Below, piece after piece: positions 16,738 to 26,782 of a stretch of 64,000 nucleotides of DNA. The number at the start of each line of letters is the position of its first letter. Positions within the stretch are counted from its first letter, which is position 1. The position numbers and the translations under genes are program-made. This DNA comes from Bacteroides ihuae. GTDB lineage: Bacteria; Bacteroidota; Bacteroidia; Bacteroidales; Bacteroidaceae. The stretch is taken from contig NZ_FNVX01000004.1 in assembly GCF_900104585.1 (NCBI RefSeq), positions 310,001 to 374,000 of the forward strand, in the 5' to 3' direction. A model generated the notes under the pieces. It had not been told where the DNA came from and ran no database searches. It was given only the letters and a program-made list of their open reading frames with translations.

Positions 16738-17017
16738 AAAAATAAAATGTTTAAGTTTATTGAGCTGATTAGTCCAAATAGGGTGTAGTTATATTTTGCT
16801 AAAAGAAAAAATACAACTTATAGCAAATACACTATGTATTATAAAAAAAACGATTATGAAGTTATTAAAATATCTTATTTCCCACCATTTAGTTACTACA
16901 TAATAGGGAATAGTATAATAAGAATAAAAGAATAGAAGCAAAAATAATACAGAATCAGAAGCGAAGTAAAATAAAAACAAAGATATACATGTAAATAATA
17001 AAAACAATGAAAAGATG
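16738..17017. other. AT-rich intergenic stretch, no gene supported
   Basis: About 280 bp of very AT-rich DNA between the small protein gene and the terminator of the capsule operon. A 72-codon minus-strand frame of mostly Phe, Leu, Ile and Tyr is present, but it looks like a composition artefact. Nothing else is visible. Confidence 0.5.
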
Positions 17018-17054
17018 AAGAAAAATTCTTCCGAGCATCACTGCCCAGAAGAAT
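17018..17054 (-). terminator. Intrinsic terminator of the capsule operon
   Basis: On the minus strand, ATTCTTCTGGGC and GCTCGGAAGAAT form a 12-bp stem (two G-T pairs) with a 6-base loop, followed at once by TTTTTCTTC. It lies about 55 bp after the manC stop, and no further capsule genes follow. It therefore marks the end of the long minus-strand transcript. Confidence 0.75.
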
Positions 17055-17107
17055 AAACAAACAAACAAAACATAGAGAATGCCATGATTCACATCAGAAC
17101 AGTCTCA

Positions 17108-18157
17108 TTATTTAGAGAACTCCTTGATACGCTGCTCCTCTTCCAGCTTACAGATGAGCAATACACCGTCTTTCTCCGCCACAATGTAGCCATCCAAACC
17201 CTGTATCACCACCTTTCTAGCCTGAGGAGTGTGCACCATGCAATTCTTACTCTCATACAGCTTCACCTCAGGAGCCACCACAGAGTTACCCGCTTCATCC
17301 TGCGGCAATAATCCGTGTAACGCACCCCACGTGCCCAGATCCGACCATCCAAACTCGGCAGGAAGTACGTAGATCTCCCCTGCTTTCTCCATCACCGCAT
17401 AGTCGATGGAAATGTTTTCACACGAAGGAAAAGATTTACTAATCATCTCTGCTTCCCGCTCCGTATAGAGGTCAGGATAGATTCTATCAAATACCTGAGC
17501 TAAAGCAGGTACATGCACCCGTAGTGCAGTAGAGATCGTCTTCACATTCCACACAAAGATCCCCGCATTCCAGAAGAAGTGACCCTCTGCCAGATACTGC
17601 TCCGCCGTTGTGCGATCCGGCTTCTCCTTGAAAGCCTCCACATGGAAGATCTCCTTGTCACGTAGCAAACCCTCGCCTGCCGCAATATATCCATATCCCG
17701 TTTCCGGACGACTCGGCTTCATGCCCAGCGTCACTATCGCATTGCTTTGTTCCGTGAAAGTCAAGGCTTTCGCTATCACCCGTTGAAACTCCACCGTGTC
17801 CATCACCAACTGATCCGAAGGCGTCACCACAATGTTTGCTTCCGGAAAACGCTTTTTAATCTTCCAACTCACGTAAGCAATACATGGCGCCGTATTTCGT
17901 TGACACGGTTCCGCCAACACATTACATTCCGGTACCTGCGGAAGCTGTTCGTGCACAAGGCTTGTGTACTTCTCCGAGGTCACCACCCAGATATTCTCCG
18001 GTGGACAAACTCCTGCAAAGCGATCCGCTGTTAGTTGAATTAATGATTTGCCGCACCCCATCACATCAATAAACTGTTTAGGACAGCTAGATGTGCTCAT
18101 GGGCCAGAACCGACTTCCGATTCCTCCCGCCATTATTACTACGTGTGTGTTTTGCAT
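17108..18157 (-). CDS. manC: Mannose-1-phosphate guanylyltransferase
   Basis: A 349-residue protein that makes GDP-mannose from mannose 1-phosphate and GTP. The nucleotide-binding signature MAGGIGSRFWPMS is at residues 10-22, followed by SCPKQFIDV, VTPSDQLV near residue 107 and the FVEAFKEKP-type motif (HVEAFKEKPD). It is shorter than the bifunctional ManC/PMI enzymes, so the isomerase domain is absent and must come from elsewhere. It is the last gene of the capsule operon, 20 bp after glmS. Together with gmd and fcl it provides GDP-L-fucose. Confidence 0.93.
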   Translation of the reverse strand: MQNTHVVIMAGGIGSRFWPMSTSSCPKQFIDVMGCGKSLIQLTADRFAGVCPPENIWVVTSEKYTSLVHEQLPQVPECNVLAEPCQRNTAPCIAYVSWKIKKRFPEANIVVTPSDQLVMDTVEFQRVIAKALTFTEQSNAIVTLGMKPSRPETGYGYIAAGEGLLRDKEIFHVEAFKEKPDRTTAEQYLAEGHFFWNAGIFVWNVKTISTALRVHVPALAQVFDRIYPDLYTEREAEMISKSFPSCENISIDYAVMEKAGEIYVLPAEFGWSDLGTWGALHGLLPQDEAGNSVVAPEVKLYESKNCMVHTPQARKVVIQGLDGYIVAEKDGVLLICKLEEEQRIKEFSK

Positions 18158-18177
18158 AATATTAGAATTCAGCTTAA

Positions 18178-20028
18178 TTATTCCACTGTTACGCTCTTTG
18201 CCAAATTACGGGGTTGATCCACATCCAGCCCTTTTATTACCGCTACGTGGTAAGCCAGTAACTGCAAAGGAATCACCGTGAGCAGTGGTGACAGGCAAGC
18301 CAGCGTGGGTGGAGTTTCAATAACATTATCAACAAGATCCTTCACACCCTCATCTCCTTCGGTTACGATGGCCAGAATACGTCCTTTTCGCGCTTTCACC
18401 TCCTGAATGTTGCTAAGCATTTTTTCATATAGCTCATGATGTGTAGCAATCACCACCACCGGCATCTCCGCATCCACCAAAGCAATGGGGCCGTGCTTCA
18501 TCTCCGCAGCCGGATACCCTTCGGCATGGATGTAACTGATCTCTTTCAGTTTCAATGCCCCCTCCAGTGCCACGGGAAAGTTATATCCACGCCCCAGGTA
18601 CAAGAAGTTGCGAGCATAGGTAAAGCTCTTTGCCAAATCAGCCACCCTCTCGTTGCATGCCAGAGAACGCTCTATCTTATCAGGAATGGCAGCCAATTCG
18701 GTCACTATCTCTTCATACTCCACTTCAGAGATGGTACCTCTCTCTTTACCTAAACACAAAGCCAGCATGATAAGAACCGTGAGCTGTCCTGTGAATGCTT
18801 TGGTAGATGCGACACCAATCTCGGGCCCCACGTGAATATAAGTTCCTGCATCCGTGATTCGAGCAATAGACGACCCTACTGCATTGACAATACCAAATAT
18901 AAACGCCCCTTTTTCTTTTGCCAAACTGATGGCAGCCAGTGTATCCGCCGTTTCACCCGACTGCGAGATGGCAATCACCACATCTTCCTTATTGATGACC
19001 GGATTACGGTAGCGGAACTCCGAAGCATACTCCACCTCCACCGGCACCTTTACAAATGTTTCAATCAATTGTTTGCCAATGAGACCCGCATGCCAAGAAG
19101 TGCCACAAGAAACAATAATAATGCGTTTTGCATTCAACAGTCGTTCGCTGTGATTACATACCGCCGAGAGCACTACCCTTTTCTCTTTCTCGAGCAGACG
19201 TCCGCGCATACAATCTTTCATGGCCTGTGCCTGCTCATAAATCTCCTTCAGCATAAAGTGCGGATACCCTCCTTTTTCCAACAGTCCGATATTCATTTCT
19301 ATGCTCTGCACATCCAGATCTACCGCTTCATTCTTCAGGTTGCAAATCTGCATCTCCTCCCCACGCTTCAGCACGGCAATCTCCCCATCGTTGAGATACA
19401 CCACATTCTGTGTGTACTCCACCAAAGGCGTAGCATCCGAAGCGATAAAAAATTCCCGATTCCCTTCACCCAATCCAATCACCAGCGGACTGCTTTTGCG
19501 AGCCACGATCACCTGTTCGGGAGCCTCCTTGTCAACAAGCACAATGGCATACGCCCCAATCACCTGGTTAAGTGCCAAGCGAACAGCAGTAACAGTATCT
19601 ACGCCGTGTGTTTCCTTCACATATTCGATGAACTGCACCAGCACCTCCGTGTCCGTTTCACTTTTGAAAGTAAAACCCAACTTAGTGAGACGTTCTTTAA
19701 TAAGCGAATAATTCTCGATGATGCCATTGTGCACCAATGCCAGTTTTCCTGACTGTGACACATGCGGATGCGCATTGGTGGAAGACGGTATCCCGTGGGT
19801 AGCCCAACGCGTATGCGCTATGCCGATAGTCCCACCTAAGTCCCTGTTGGCCACGTTGGCCTCCAAGTTCGCCACTTTGCCCTCTTCCTTATACACGTTT
19901 AGCATAGCATTTGTCGAAAGAAGTGCCACCCCCGTACTATCGTACCCCCTGTATTCTAGTCTCTTTAATCCTTTTATCAAGACAGGAAAAGCCTGCCGTG
20001 TTCCAATATATCCTACAATTCCACACAT
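18178..20028 (-). CDS. glmS: Glutamine--fructose-6-phosphate aminotransferase (isomerizing)
   Basis: A 616-residue protein beginning MCGIVGYIG, with the N-terminal nucleophile Cys2 of the class II glutamine amidotransferase domain (about 1-230). Two SIS domains follow (about 290-430 and 460-600), with motifs VSCGTSWHAG, ISQSGETADT and EGALKLKEISYIHAE. The C-terminus ends NLAKSVTVE as in known GlmS proteins. It makes glucosamine 6-phosphate, the entry to UDP-GlcNAc, and so supplies the amino sugars of the capsule (FucNAc and the initiating sugar). It sits between fcl and manC in the same transcript. A second chromosomal copy may exist outside the window. Confidence 0.95.
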   Translation of the reverse strand: MCGIVGYIGTRQAFPVLIKGLKRLEYRGYDSTGVALLSTNAMLNVYKEEGKVANLEANVANRDLGGTIGIAHTRWATHGIPSSTNAHPHVSQSGKLALVHNGIIENYSLIKERLTKLGFTFKSETDTEVLVQFIEYVKETHGVDTVTAVRLALNQVIGAYAIVLVDKEAPEQVIVARKSSPLVIGLGEGNREFFIASDATPLVEYTQNVVYLNDGEIAVLKRGEEMQICNLKNEAVDLDVQSIEMNIGLLEKGGYPHFMLKEIYEQAQAMKDCMRGRLLEKEKRVVLSAVCNHSERLLNAKRIIIVSCGTSWHAGLIGKQLIETFVKVPVEVEYASEFRYRNPVINKEDVVIAISQSGETADTLAAISLAKEKGAFIFGIVNAVGSSIARITDAGTYIHVGPEIGVASTKAFTGQLTVLIMLALCLGKERGTISEVEYEEIVTELAAIPDKIERSLACNERVADLAKSFTYARNFLYLGRGYNFPVALEGALKLKEISYIHAEGYPAAEMKHGPIALVDAEMPVVVIATHHELYEKMLSNIQEVKARKGRILAIVTEGDEGVKDLVDNVIETPPTLACLSPLLTVIPLQLLAYHVAVIKGLDVDQPRNLAKSVTVE

Positions 20029-20046
20029 CGACTTTATGCTGTTATA

Positions 20047-21123
20047 TTATCTAGAAAAGTTAAAATACCATTCATACATTTTCTGTACGCCTTCTTCAAT
20101 TTCAATTTGGTGGTGCCAGCCTAAATGATTTAACTTGGAAGGATCTGTAAGCTTACGCATGGTACCATCGGGTTTATCACTATTGAACACCAATTCACCG
20201 TTGTAACCAACCGTTTTCACAATTAGTCCAGCTAATTCATGGATAGAGATTTCCTTGCCTGTACCAATATTGATGTGACAATTACGTACATCCTTCTCCG
20301 TGCCTTTCAAATCGTCGAAGTTCACATGCTCCAATACATAAACACTTGCATCCGCCATTTCCTCACTCCAGAGAAACTCACGCAAGGGTTTGCCTGTACC
20401 CCACAGCTCCACCTGACTCTTAGTGATACCGTATTTCTTTAAGATCGTGAGAATCTCATCAGGCTTGTGATCACCCGTAATACCTTCGACAGGACGACAA
20501 TTCAAATCCTTGCATACTTCCCCCCAATTACCCTCATTCAAGCATTTACCTAAGTAAATCTTACGAATCATCGCAGGAAGCACATGGCTACGTTCCAAAT
20601 CAAAGTTATCATTCGGGCCATATAGATTCGTAGGCATCACTGCAATATAGTTGGTGCCATATTGCAAGTTAAAGCTTTCACACATCTTCAAACCAGCAAT
20701 CTTAGCAATCGCATACGGTTCGTTGGTGTACTCCAATGGTCCGGTAAGCAGCTCCGACTCCTTCATCGGTTGTGCCGCATCTCTCGGATAGATACACGTA
20801 CTTCCCAAGAAAAGCAACTTCTTCACGTTGTGACGGAAGCTCTCTCCGATCACATTCTGTTGAATCTGCAAGTTTTTATAAATGAAATCCGCCCGATAGA
20901 TACTATTTGCCATGATTCCTCCTACATGCGCAGCAGCCAAAATCACATATTCCGGTTGCTCTGCATCAAAGAATTCACGAACCGCCAAGCCATCCATCAA
21001 ATCCAACTCTTTATGACCCTTACCCACCAGATTAGTGTATCCTTTTTGGTGCAAGTTATTCCAAATAGCAGAACCCACCAAACCGTGATGTCCCGCTACA
21101 TATATCTTTGAGTCCTTATCCAT
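20047..21123 (-). CDS. fcl: GDP-L-fucose synthase
   Basis: 358 residues from the ATG at 21123 (MDKDSKIYVAGHHGLVG). The frame extends ten codons upstream but would overlap the gmd gene, whereas this start leaves 4 bp. It is a SDR with the glycine motif GHHGLVGSA near residue 10 and the catalytic YAIAK (Y-x-x-x-K). It converts GDP-4-keto-6-deoxymannose to GDP-L-fucose by epimerisation and reduction. It lies directly after gmd, as is usual. The sequence GSTCIYPRDAAQPMKESELLTGPLEYTNE, seen around residues 107-135, is typical of the family. Confidence 0.94.
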   Translation of the reverse strand: MDKDSKIYVAGHHGLVGSAIWNNLHQKGYTNLVGKGHKELDLMDGLAVREFFDAEQPEYVILAAAHVGGIMANSIYRADFIYKNLQIQQNVIGESFRHNVKKLLFLGSTCIYPRDAAQPMKESELLTGPLEYTNEPYAIAKIAGLKMCESFNLQYGTNYIAVMPTNLYGPNDNFDLERSHVLPAMIRKIYLGKCLNEGNWGEVCKDLNCRPVEGITGDHKPDEILTILKKYGITKSQVELWGTGKPLREFLWSEEMADASVYVLEHVNFDDLKGTEKDVRNCHINIGTGKEISIHELAGLIVKTVGYNGELVFNSDKPDGTMRKLTDPSKLNHLGWHHQIEIEEGVQKMYEWYFNFSR

Positions 21124-21127
21124 TTCT

Positions 21128-22210
21128 CTATTTCTCCAATTCTTGTCGGGCATGCAACTTCTTCACAAACTTGATATCATGCTCTACCATGATCTTTACC
21201 AATTCCGGGAAAGAAGTTCTTGTAGGATTCCATCCCAGCAACGTTCTTGCCTTCGTAGGATCACCCAGTAATTGCTCTACCTCTGCAGGGCGGAAATATT
21301 TAGGATCTACCTCTACCAATACTCTATCAGTAGCACTATCAATTCCCTTCTCATTCACACCTTCTCCCTCCCAACGAAGCTCAATTCCTGCCTCTTTGAA
21401 AGCCAATGTAGCAAACTCACGTACCTTGTGATATTCACCAGTAGCGATCACAAAGTCTTCCGGAGTTTCGTGTTGCAGAATCAGCCACATACACTCCACG
21501 TAATCTTTTGCATACCCCCAGTCACGGAGAGAATCCAAGTTACCCAGATACAACTTATCTTGCAATCCTTGCGCAATACGAGCTACAGCCAAGGTTATTT
21601 TACGTGTTACAAAGGTTTCTCCACGGCGTTCACTCTCATGGTTAAACAAGATACCGTTTACCGCATACATGCCGTAACTTTCACGATAGTTCTTGGTAAT
21701 CCAAAAGCCATATAGCTTAGCTACTCCATAGGGAGAACGAGGATAAAAAGGAGTCGTTTCTTTTTGTGGTACTTCCTGTACCAAACCATATAACTCTGAG
21801 GTAGAAGCCTGATAAATCTTTGCTTTCTTCTCCAATCCTAAGATACGAACCGCTTCCAACAAACGCAAAGTACCTACCGCATCCGCTTCTGCCGTATATT
21901 CCGGCACATCAAAAGAGACTTTTACATGGCTCTGAGCAGCCAAGTTATAAATTTCGTCAGGTTTTACCTCCTGAATGATACGAATTAACGAACTACTATC
22001 CGTCATATCCCCATAATGAAGATTCACTAAGCGAGTCTGTTTCATATCGCGCACCCATTCGTCCAAATACAAATGTTCTATACGTGCAGTATTAAAAGAC
22101 GAAGAACGCCTTAATATGCCATGCACTTCATATCCTTTTTCTATCAAAAACTCGGCTAAGAATGAGCCGTCTTGTCCGGTTATACCAGTGATCAATGCTA
22201 CTTTTTTCAT
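21128..22210 (-). CDS. gmd: GDP-mannose 4,6-dehydratase
   Basis: A 360-residue SDR with the glycine motif [14 protein letters not shown] at residues 9-22, the catalytic YGVAK and the GMD-specific [16 protein letters not shown]. It dehydrates GDP-mannose to GDP-4-keto-6-deoxymannose, the substrate of the Fcl enzyme encoded 4 bp downstream. The length and motifs are complete. It is transcribed with the rest of the capsule locus; the 129 bp before it contain no gene. Confidence 0.95.
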   Translation of the reverse strand: MKKVALITGITGQDGSFLAEFLIEKGYEVHGILRRSSSFNTARIEHLYLDEWVRDMKQTRLVNLHYGDMTDSSSLIRIIQEVKPDEIYNLAAQSHVKVSFDVPEYTAEADAVGTLRLLEAVRILGLEKKAKIYQASTSELYGLVQEVPQKETTPFYPRSPYGVAKLYGFWITKNYRESYGMYAVNGILFNHESERRGETFVTRKITLAVARIAQGLQDKLYLGNLDSLRDWGYAKDYVECMWLILQHETPEDFVIATGEYHKVREFATLAFKEAGIELRWEGEGVNEKGIDSATDRVLVEVDPKYFRPAEVEQLLGDPTKARTLLGWNPTRTSFPELVKIMVEHDIKFVKKLHARQELEK

Positions 22211-22339
22211 TCAATAGTAGTTATAATATAGATTAAATTATTACATAATAAATTTCGGTCTGATAGGCATAATACAATGAATGCTTACTATTAAAATTTC
22301 CGAAACGAGAAAAAGAAAAATTAAACAACTTTTTGACAT

Positions 22340-24289
22340 TCAATGAGCTGAGTTTATTTTTAATAAGGCATTAGCCAGCAGTTCAGTATTTGAAGTCTTA
22401 TCCAGCACCTCATACTTAGAACACTCACTCTTGTACTCCGGCACAATTTCTTTCATTATCTTCACGATAGCCATATCGTCGAACGAACGAGATGCTTCCA
22501 GCAAACGTATTTCGTCTTGGCATGCGGTCTCGTAATCGTATTCACGAACGCTAGCGATCATAATTTTAGGATGGTCTGTAGGCTTTGTCTGCTCTTCATC
22601 GTTCAGCATCTCCTCGAAGAGTTTCTCACCATCACGAAGTCCGGTGAACTTGATGTCGATATTCTTAGCTCCGGAAAGGTTGATCATGCGTTTAGCAAGA
22701 TCAAAAATCTTTACCGGATCACCCATATCGAAAACAAAGATTTCGCCACCCTTTCCCATTGTACCTGCTTCAAGCACAAGCTTACAAGCCTCCGAAATCA
22801 GCATAAAGAAACGAATAATGTCAGGATGAGTAACGGTAAGCGGACCTCCTCTCTTGATCTGCTCACGGAACAAAGGAATTACCGAGCCATTGCTTCCCAA
22901 TACGTTACCGAAACGAGTTGTTACAAACTGAGTAACCCCCTTCACCTTACCCTCAACAATAGCCTTATTGAGTGATTGACAGTAAATCTCACAGATTCGC
23001 TTTGAGCAACCCATTACGTTCGTTGGGTTAACCGCTTTATCAGTAGAGATCATCACAAATTTCTTAGTGCCGTACTTCACTGCAAGGTCTGCAATTACAC
23101 GTGTGCCATAGATATTATTCTGCACAGCAATACCTGGATTGTGCTCCATCATTGGCACATGCTTGTAGGCAGCAGCATGGAACACGTAATCCGGCTGACA
23201 CGAAGCAAAGATCTTTTCCATGTGTTCCTGATTAGCAATACTGGAAACAATGGTTTTGCACTTTATATCACCGAAATCACGAGCCATCATGAGACGTACA
23301 GTGTGCATAGGAGTCTCTCCCTGATCAATGAGAATCATCTTCGCGGGCTTATATAACGCCACCTGACGAACCATCTCACTGCCAATGGAACCTGCAGCAC
23401 CTGTAATAAGAATTTTCTTATCGGTGAGCAACGCTCCAATGGCATCCATATTTACCTCAATCTTATCACGAGGAAGGAGATCCTCAATGTCCACTTCCTT
23501 AAGGTTCATCAGAGGACTCTTACCATCCCATTCCTCTGCTTCAGACGACATCATGATCTTGATACCAGCAGCAAGGAATTCGTCTATCATGGTTGCATTC
23601 TTGCGGAACATCTCACTTTTTAAGGGAGAAACAAGGAATACTTTAACGCCCATCTGCTTCAAATCTTCAGCGATACCCTTGCCATTCAATAATACCTTCT
23701 TACCAAGCAGATAAGTGTTCTTCATTTCCTCACCATCTGAGATGAAAGCCACAAGACGGAATTCCTTTACCTTCACGTTTATGATGCTGAAAGCAAGGCT
23801 AATGCCACCGCCCTTGGTTCCGTAGATGGCAACAGGTGTTGCATCCTGTGCGCGGAAGCCATCAAACATACGTTTAACAGCTACACGCTCCAACCACATC
23901 AGGAGTGTAGAAACAGAGAACATTACAAAAATGCCCAAAAGATCCGGCATATTGATATTATTGACAGATGCCAGTGCAAAAGAGGCTATGTATGTAAGTA
24001 CTGATCCTGCAAATGTGGCAACAGCTACATGCTGAAGGTCTATAAAAGATGAATAACGGATAATGCCTGCGTAGGTATGAAATAATCGAAATGACACAGC
24101 ATAAAGCACGATGCTGATGAGTATGCCGTATGTCATTGGCCAAAATGACTGAGCAAATTCAAAACCTCCAACTTCAAGATACTTTGCGACGTATCCGGAG
24201 AACATTACGATAAGACAATCCAAAGCAAGTACCCCCCAATAAGGAAGTGCTTTCTTAGAGAAATACCAATCGGTGATTTTCGAAATCAT
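22340..24289 (-). CDS. WbpM/CapD-like membrane-anchored nucleotide-sugar 4,6-dehydratase
   Basis: A 649-residue protein. The N-terminal 130 residues contain four hydrophobic segments. Next comes a CoA-binding-like Rossmann part, and the C-terminal SDR domain begins with ITGAAGSIGSEMVRQ near residue 293. The active site has the MxxxK pattern (NPTNVMGCSK) found in inverting UDP-GlcNAc 4,6-dehydratases such as WbpM and PglF. It probably makes a UDP-4-keto-6-deoxy-HexNAc at the inner membrane. With the SDR at 25886 and the initiating transferase at 24755 it could supply D-FucNAc or D-QuiNAc as the first sugar (by analogy with WbpM/WbpV/WbpL). Substrate not proven. Confidence 0.9.
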   Translation of the reverse strand: MISKITDWYFSKKALPYWGVLALDCLIVMFSGYVAKYLEVGGFEFAQSFWPMTYGILISIVLYAVSFRLFHTYAGIIRYSSFIDLQHVAVATFAGSVLTYIASFALASVNNINMPDLLGIFVMFSVSTLLMWLERVAVKRMFDGFRAQDATPVAIYGTKGGGISLAFSIINVKVKEFRLVAFISDGEEMKNTYLLGKKVLLNGKGIAEDLKQMGVKVFLVSPLKSEMFRKNATMIDEFLAAGIKIMMSSEAEEWDGKSPLMNLKEVDIEDLLPRDKIEVNMDAIGALLTDKKILITGAAGSIGSEMVRQVALYKPAKMILIDQGETPMHTVRLMMARDFGDIKCKTIVSSIANQEHMEKIFASCQPDYVFHAAAYKHVPMMEHNPGIAVQNNIYGTRVIADLAVKYGTKKFVMISTDKAVNPTNVMGCSKRICEIYCQSLNKAIVEGKVKGVTQFVTTRFGNVLGSNGSVIPLFREQIKRGGPLTVTHPDIIRFFMLISEACKLVLEAGTMGKGGEIFVFDMGDPVKIFDLAKRMINLSGAKNIDIKFTGLRDGEKLFEEMLNDEEQTKPTDHPKIMIASVREYDYETACQDEIRLLEASRSFDDMAIVKIMKEIVPEYKSECSKYEVLDKTSNTELLANALLKINSAH

Positions 24290-24320
24290 TTTTATATATT
24301 TAAATAGTTAATCATTATGT

Positions 24321-24749
24321 TTACACTTGTTTGTAAGCACCATCCTTTGCCTCGAAGATAACGGAAGGCTCCAGTACTTCTATTGTGTGCCATGCATTCT
24401 TAGGTATTTGACAGCCATACTTGCCTTCTGCAGGGCATAGGAGGATACGGGCCACCTCCTTGAATATAGACTTCTTCGCCATATTCTGAGTCAACGAATT
24501 ACTTTCTGTAACATACTCTGCAGATTCTTCGTATATAATCTCATACAGTTTACCGCAAAGACATATCACTGATTCACTCGTGCCTTCATGACGGTGAATA
24601 GGAATTTCTGTTCCCGGGAGTAATGCGTTCAGCATTCTCTGTGAGGTATCCGCAGATGATGTACGCATATCCAGATTCATTCTCTTACGAGGATTTTCAA
24701 CGGCCTTCTCTAAAAGAGAGCTAAGTAGCTCTTTGTCGAATTGTATCAT
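24321..24749 (-). CDS. wbuC: WbuC-family cupin-fold metalloprotein
   Basis: A 142-residue protein whose sequence (NPRKRMNLDMRTSSADTSQR near the N-terminus, then PIHRHEGTSESVICLCGKL and PKNAWHTIEVLEP) matches the WbuC family. The His/Glu pattern of a cupin metal site is present in HRHEGTSE and the later WHT. WbuC genes accompany FucNAc capsule or O-antigen genes in many bacteria, including E. coli O26, where wbuB and wbuC neighbour fnlABC. The biochemical role is not established. The stop of the preceding transferase gene is 5 bp away. Confidence 0.88.
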   Translation of the reverse strand: MIQFDKELLSSLLEKAVENPRKRMNLDMRTSSADTSQRMLNALLPGTEIPIHRHEGTSESVICLCGKLYEIIYEESAEYVTESNSLTQNMAKKSIFKEVARILLCPAEGKYGCQIPKNAWHTIEVLEPSVIFEAKDGAYKQV

Positions 24750-24754
24750 AGTCG

Positions 24755-25771
24755 TTACTTTTCAAGTGAAGCTAAATATTCTTCGTGCAGATGGTAGTAC
24801 TTCTTTTTGAACAATACATAAGCTACTGCAAAAATCACAAACACTACAATCAGGTAAATCCAGTGCGCCAGTATAGTATTAGGCACAATGAAAATGAACA
24901 CTAGTGAAACAGCTAACTGCATAATCATATACAAGCCCGCCACCTTCACATGACCAAATTTCAGCTCGTTCGCCATCAGTTGATATGCGTGCTTACGGTG
25001 AGCTTCACCCAGTTTCTCGTGCAGCAGGATGCGGTGACAGATTGTCAAACAACCATCCACACCATACACCAGCAGGAACAGCAAGTAAGTTACATCTCCT
25101 GTCTGCATCACCAACTTACCTATGGCAAACAGCAGGATGAAAGCAATACCAATGCTACCCACATCACCCGCAAAGCACTTTGCTTTCCCCTTAGAGCGGA
25201 AGTTAAAGACACAGAACACCAGCACGCCAAGAATAATAGTAACGAGAAATGACTGATCAATGAAGTTTGCCGAAGCATTAAGAACAGTAAGCGGAACAAG
25301 TACGGCAAGAGAATAACCTGCAGTGATACCATTGATTCCATCCATGAAGTTAATTACATTGATTGCGCCCACACAAACGATGAGAGCGATGATCACGATC
25401 CACCACATATTCCAGTGTAGAACGCCAAGGCACCAGAACATCAGCGCCATTGCTGTAAATTGACTCACCAACCTGACTCTATCTGGAAGCGAGATGATGT
25501 CATCCACAAAACTCACGCCAGCAATCAGAAATAAACCAATCAAGAATGGCAGATATCCAACCACCAACCCCCACTCCCCATGAGCACCCTGAAATCCGAC
25601 CCAAGCAAGAGTTGATAGAGCGAATATGATTCCACCACCCCTCAAAACAATAGTTGAGTGACTTGACCGTTGGTTTGGTTTATCGATAATATTGCACTTA
25701 TCCGCAATATCAAAATATAAAAGTTCTATTAAAAGCAATAGAATGAAAATTATAGTATAAATTAATATCAT
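24755..25771 (-). CDS. WecA/WbpL/TagO-like polyprenyl-phosphate sugar-1-phosphate transferase
   Basis: A 338-residue integral membrane protein with about ten hydrophobic segments. It has the family motifs DKCNIIDKPNQRSSH near residue 28, FVDDIISL, NVINFMDGINGITAG (residues about 138-152, with the catalytic Asp and Asn) and AGDVGSIG. It transfers a HexNAc-1-phosphate from its UDP form to undecaprenyl phosphate and so starts the capsule repeat unit. The downstream genes suggest D-FucNAc or D-QuiNAc (WbpL-like), but GlcNAc (WecA-like) is possible. It appears to be the only intact initiating enzyme in the locus, since the WcaJ-type gene near upxY is only a remnant. Confidence 0.9.
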   Translation of the reverse strand: MILIYTIIFILLLLIELLYFDIADKCNIIDKPNQRSSHSTIVLRGGGIIFALSTLAWVGFQGAHGEWGLVVGYLPFLIGLFLIAGVSFVDDIISLPDRVRLVSQFTAMALMFWCLGVLHWNMWWIVIIALIVCVGAINVINFMDGINGITAGYSLAVLVPLTVLNASANFIDQSFLVTIILGVLVFCVFNFRSKGKAKCFAGDVGSIGIAFILLFAIGKLVMQTGDVTYLLFLLVYGVDGCLTICHRILLHEKLGEAHRKHAYQLMANELKFGHVKVAGLYMIMQLAVSLVFIFIVPNTILAHWIYLIVVFVIFAVAYVLFKKKYYHLHEEYLASLEK

Positions 25772-25885
25772 TTAGAAATCTATTTTACTAATATTTGAGA
25801 ATACAAAAAGTGAAATATTTTTAAGTCTAAATAGTTTTTTTTCTTCTGGTATAATCTAACAGTTTAGATTTATATTTCTTAAATA

Positions 25886-26782
25886 TTAAACTCTATAATT
25901 ACTAAGGACATCGATCGGCTCCCAATTAAGTTCCTTTCGAGCTTTGTCATTACTAAATGTTAAGCTCTTTGTCATTTTCTCAAGCTTATATGTATTTATT
26001 GGCGCCCTATTTCCAAGCAGATCACCCACCTTAGCCATGCACCATGCCATCCAATAAGGAATGCTCAATGGCTTACCCTTTCTCAACTGCTTTGCAACAG
26101 ATTGAGATATCTGACCAAATGATGGCTGCTTGGTATCGCATACATTATACACACCACCTTTTTCAGCTACAAGCGGAACCAGATTGGCAATATCCTCTGC
26201 CATCAGAATGCTCTTGATTACCTTCCCACCAGCTATATTCATATAGAAACCCTTATTCACGCCATTCACCATGGCACCCAGATTGCCTAAGGCATTTTTG
26301 CCTGCAAGTAATGAAGGGCGTAGAATGCCAAGCTTCACATTATTTTTAGCACACCACTCTGTCAGGTATTGCTCAGCTTTAATTTTACTTGCCGCATATG
26401 GCGTTTTTCCTTCAAGTAAGTGTTCTTCTGTAATCATATCGCCGAACTCACAACCATACACAGCTACTGTACTTATGAAGATCAAAGCCTTTGGTACTCC
26501 AACTTTTTCTAATGCATTGCAAAGGTGAATTGTACCGACATAATTTACATCATAAAAAGAGCTGATTTCAGCTTCCGACTTAGGCAGCACATGCGCCTTA
26601 CCACAAGCATGGAGTACAATATCATAATGTTGTTCCAATTCGGGCACGTCCTTCACCAGATTAGCCTTAATCATATCATCATGAGTGATACCACAAGTAG
26701 TTACTTCATACATCTTGTCCAAAAGAGGACGAGTGTTCTTTCCGAGAAATCCTGTTCCTCCGGTAAATAACAGTTTCTCCAT
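25886..26782 (-). CDS. SDR-family NAD-dependent epimerase/4-ketoreductase (WbpV/WreQ-like)
   Basis: A 298-residue extended SDR with the glycine motif FTGGTGFLGKN at residues 6-16, the catalytic Ser/Thr in FISTVAVYG and the Y-x-x-x-K motif in TPYAASKIKAE. It is shorter than GalE. Proteins of this size next to a WbpL-like transferase usually reduce a UDP-4-keto-6-deoxy-HexNAc to D-FucNAc or D-QuiNAc; that role is inferred from its place one gene upstream of the initiating transferase. Its start overlaps the stop of the wbuB-like gene by 1 bp (TAATG), so translation is probably coupled. Confidence 0.85.
   Translation of the reverse strand: MEKLLFTGGTGFLGKNTRPLLDKMYEVTTCGITHDDMIKANLVKDVPELEQHYDIVLHACGKAHVLPKSEAEISSFYDVNYVGTIHLCNALEKVGVPKALIFISTVAVYGCEFGDMITEEHLLEGKTPYAASKIKAEQYLTEWCAKNNVKLGILRPSLLAGKNALGNLGAMVNGVNKGFYMNIAGGKVIKSILMAEDIANLVPLVAEKGGVYNVCDTKQPSFGQISQSVAKQLRKGKPLSIPYWMAWCMAKVGDLLGNRAPINTYKLEKMTKSLTFSNDKARKELNWEPIDVLSNYRV

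Noticed and set aside
16789..17007. 72-codon minus-strand frame
   Set aside because: Composition is almost only Phe, Leu, Ile, Tyr and Ser from AT-rich DNA; no start context; overlaps the stretch leading to the capsule terminator.
18832..19752. 306-codon plus-strand frame inside glmS
   Set aside because: It is antisense to a gene with complete catalytic motifs and shows low-complexity His/Arg/Cys-rich translation typical of shadow frames.
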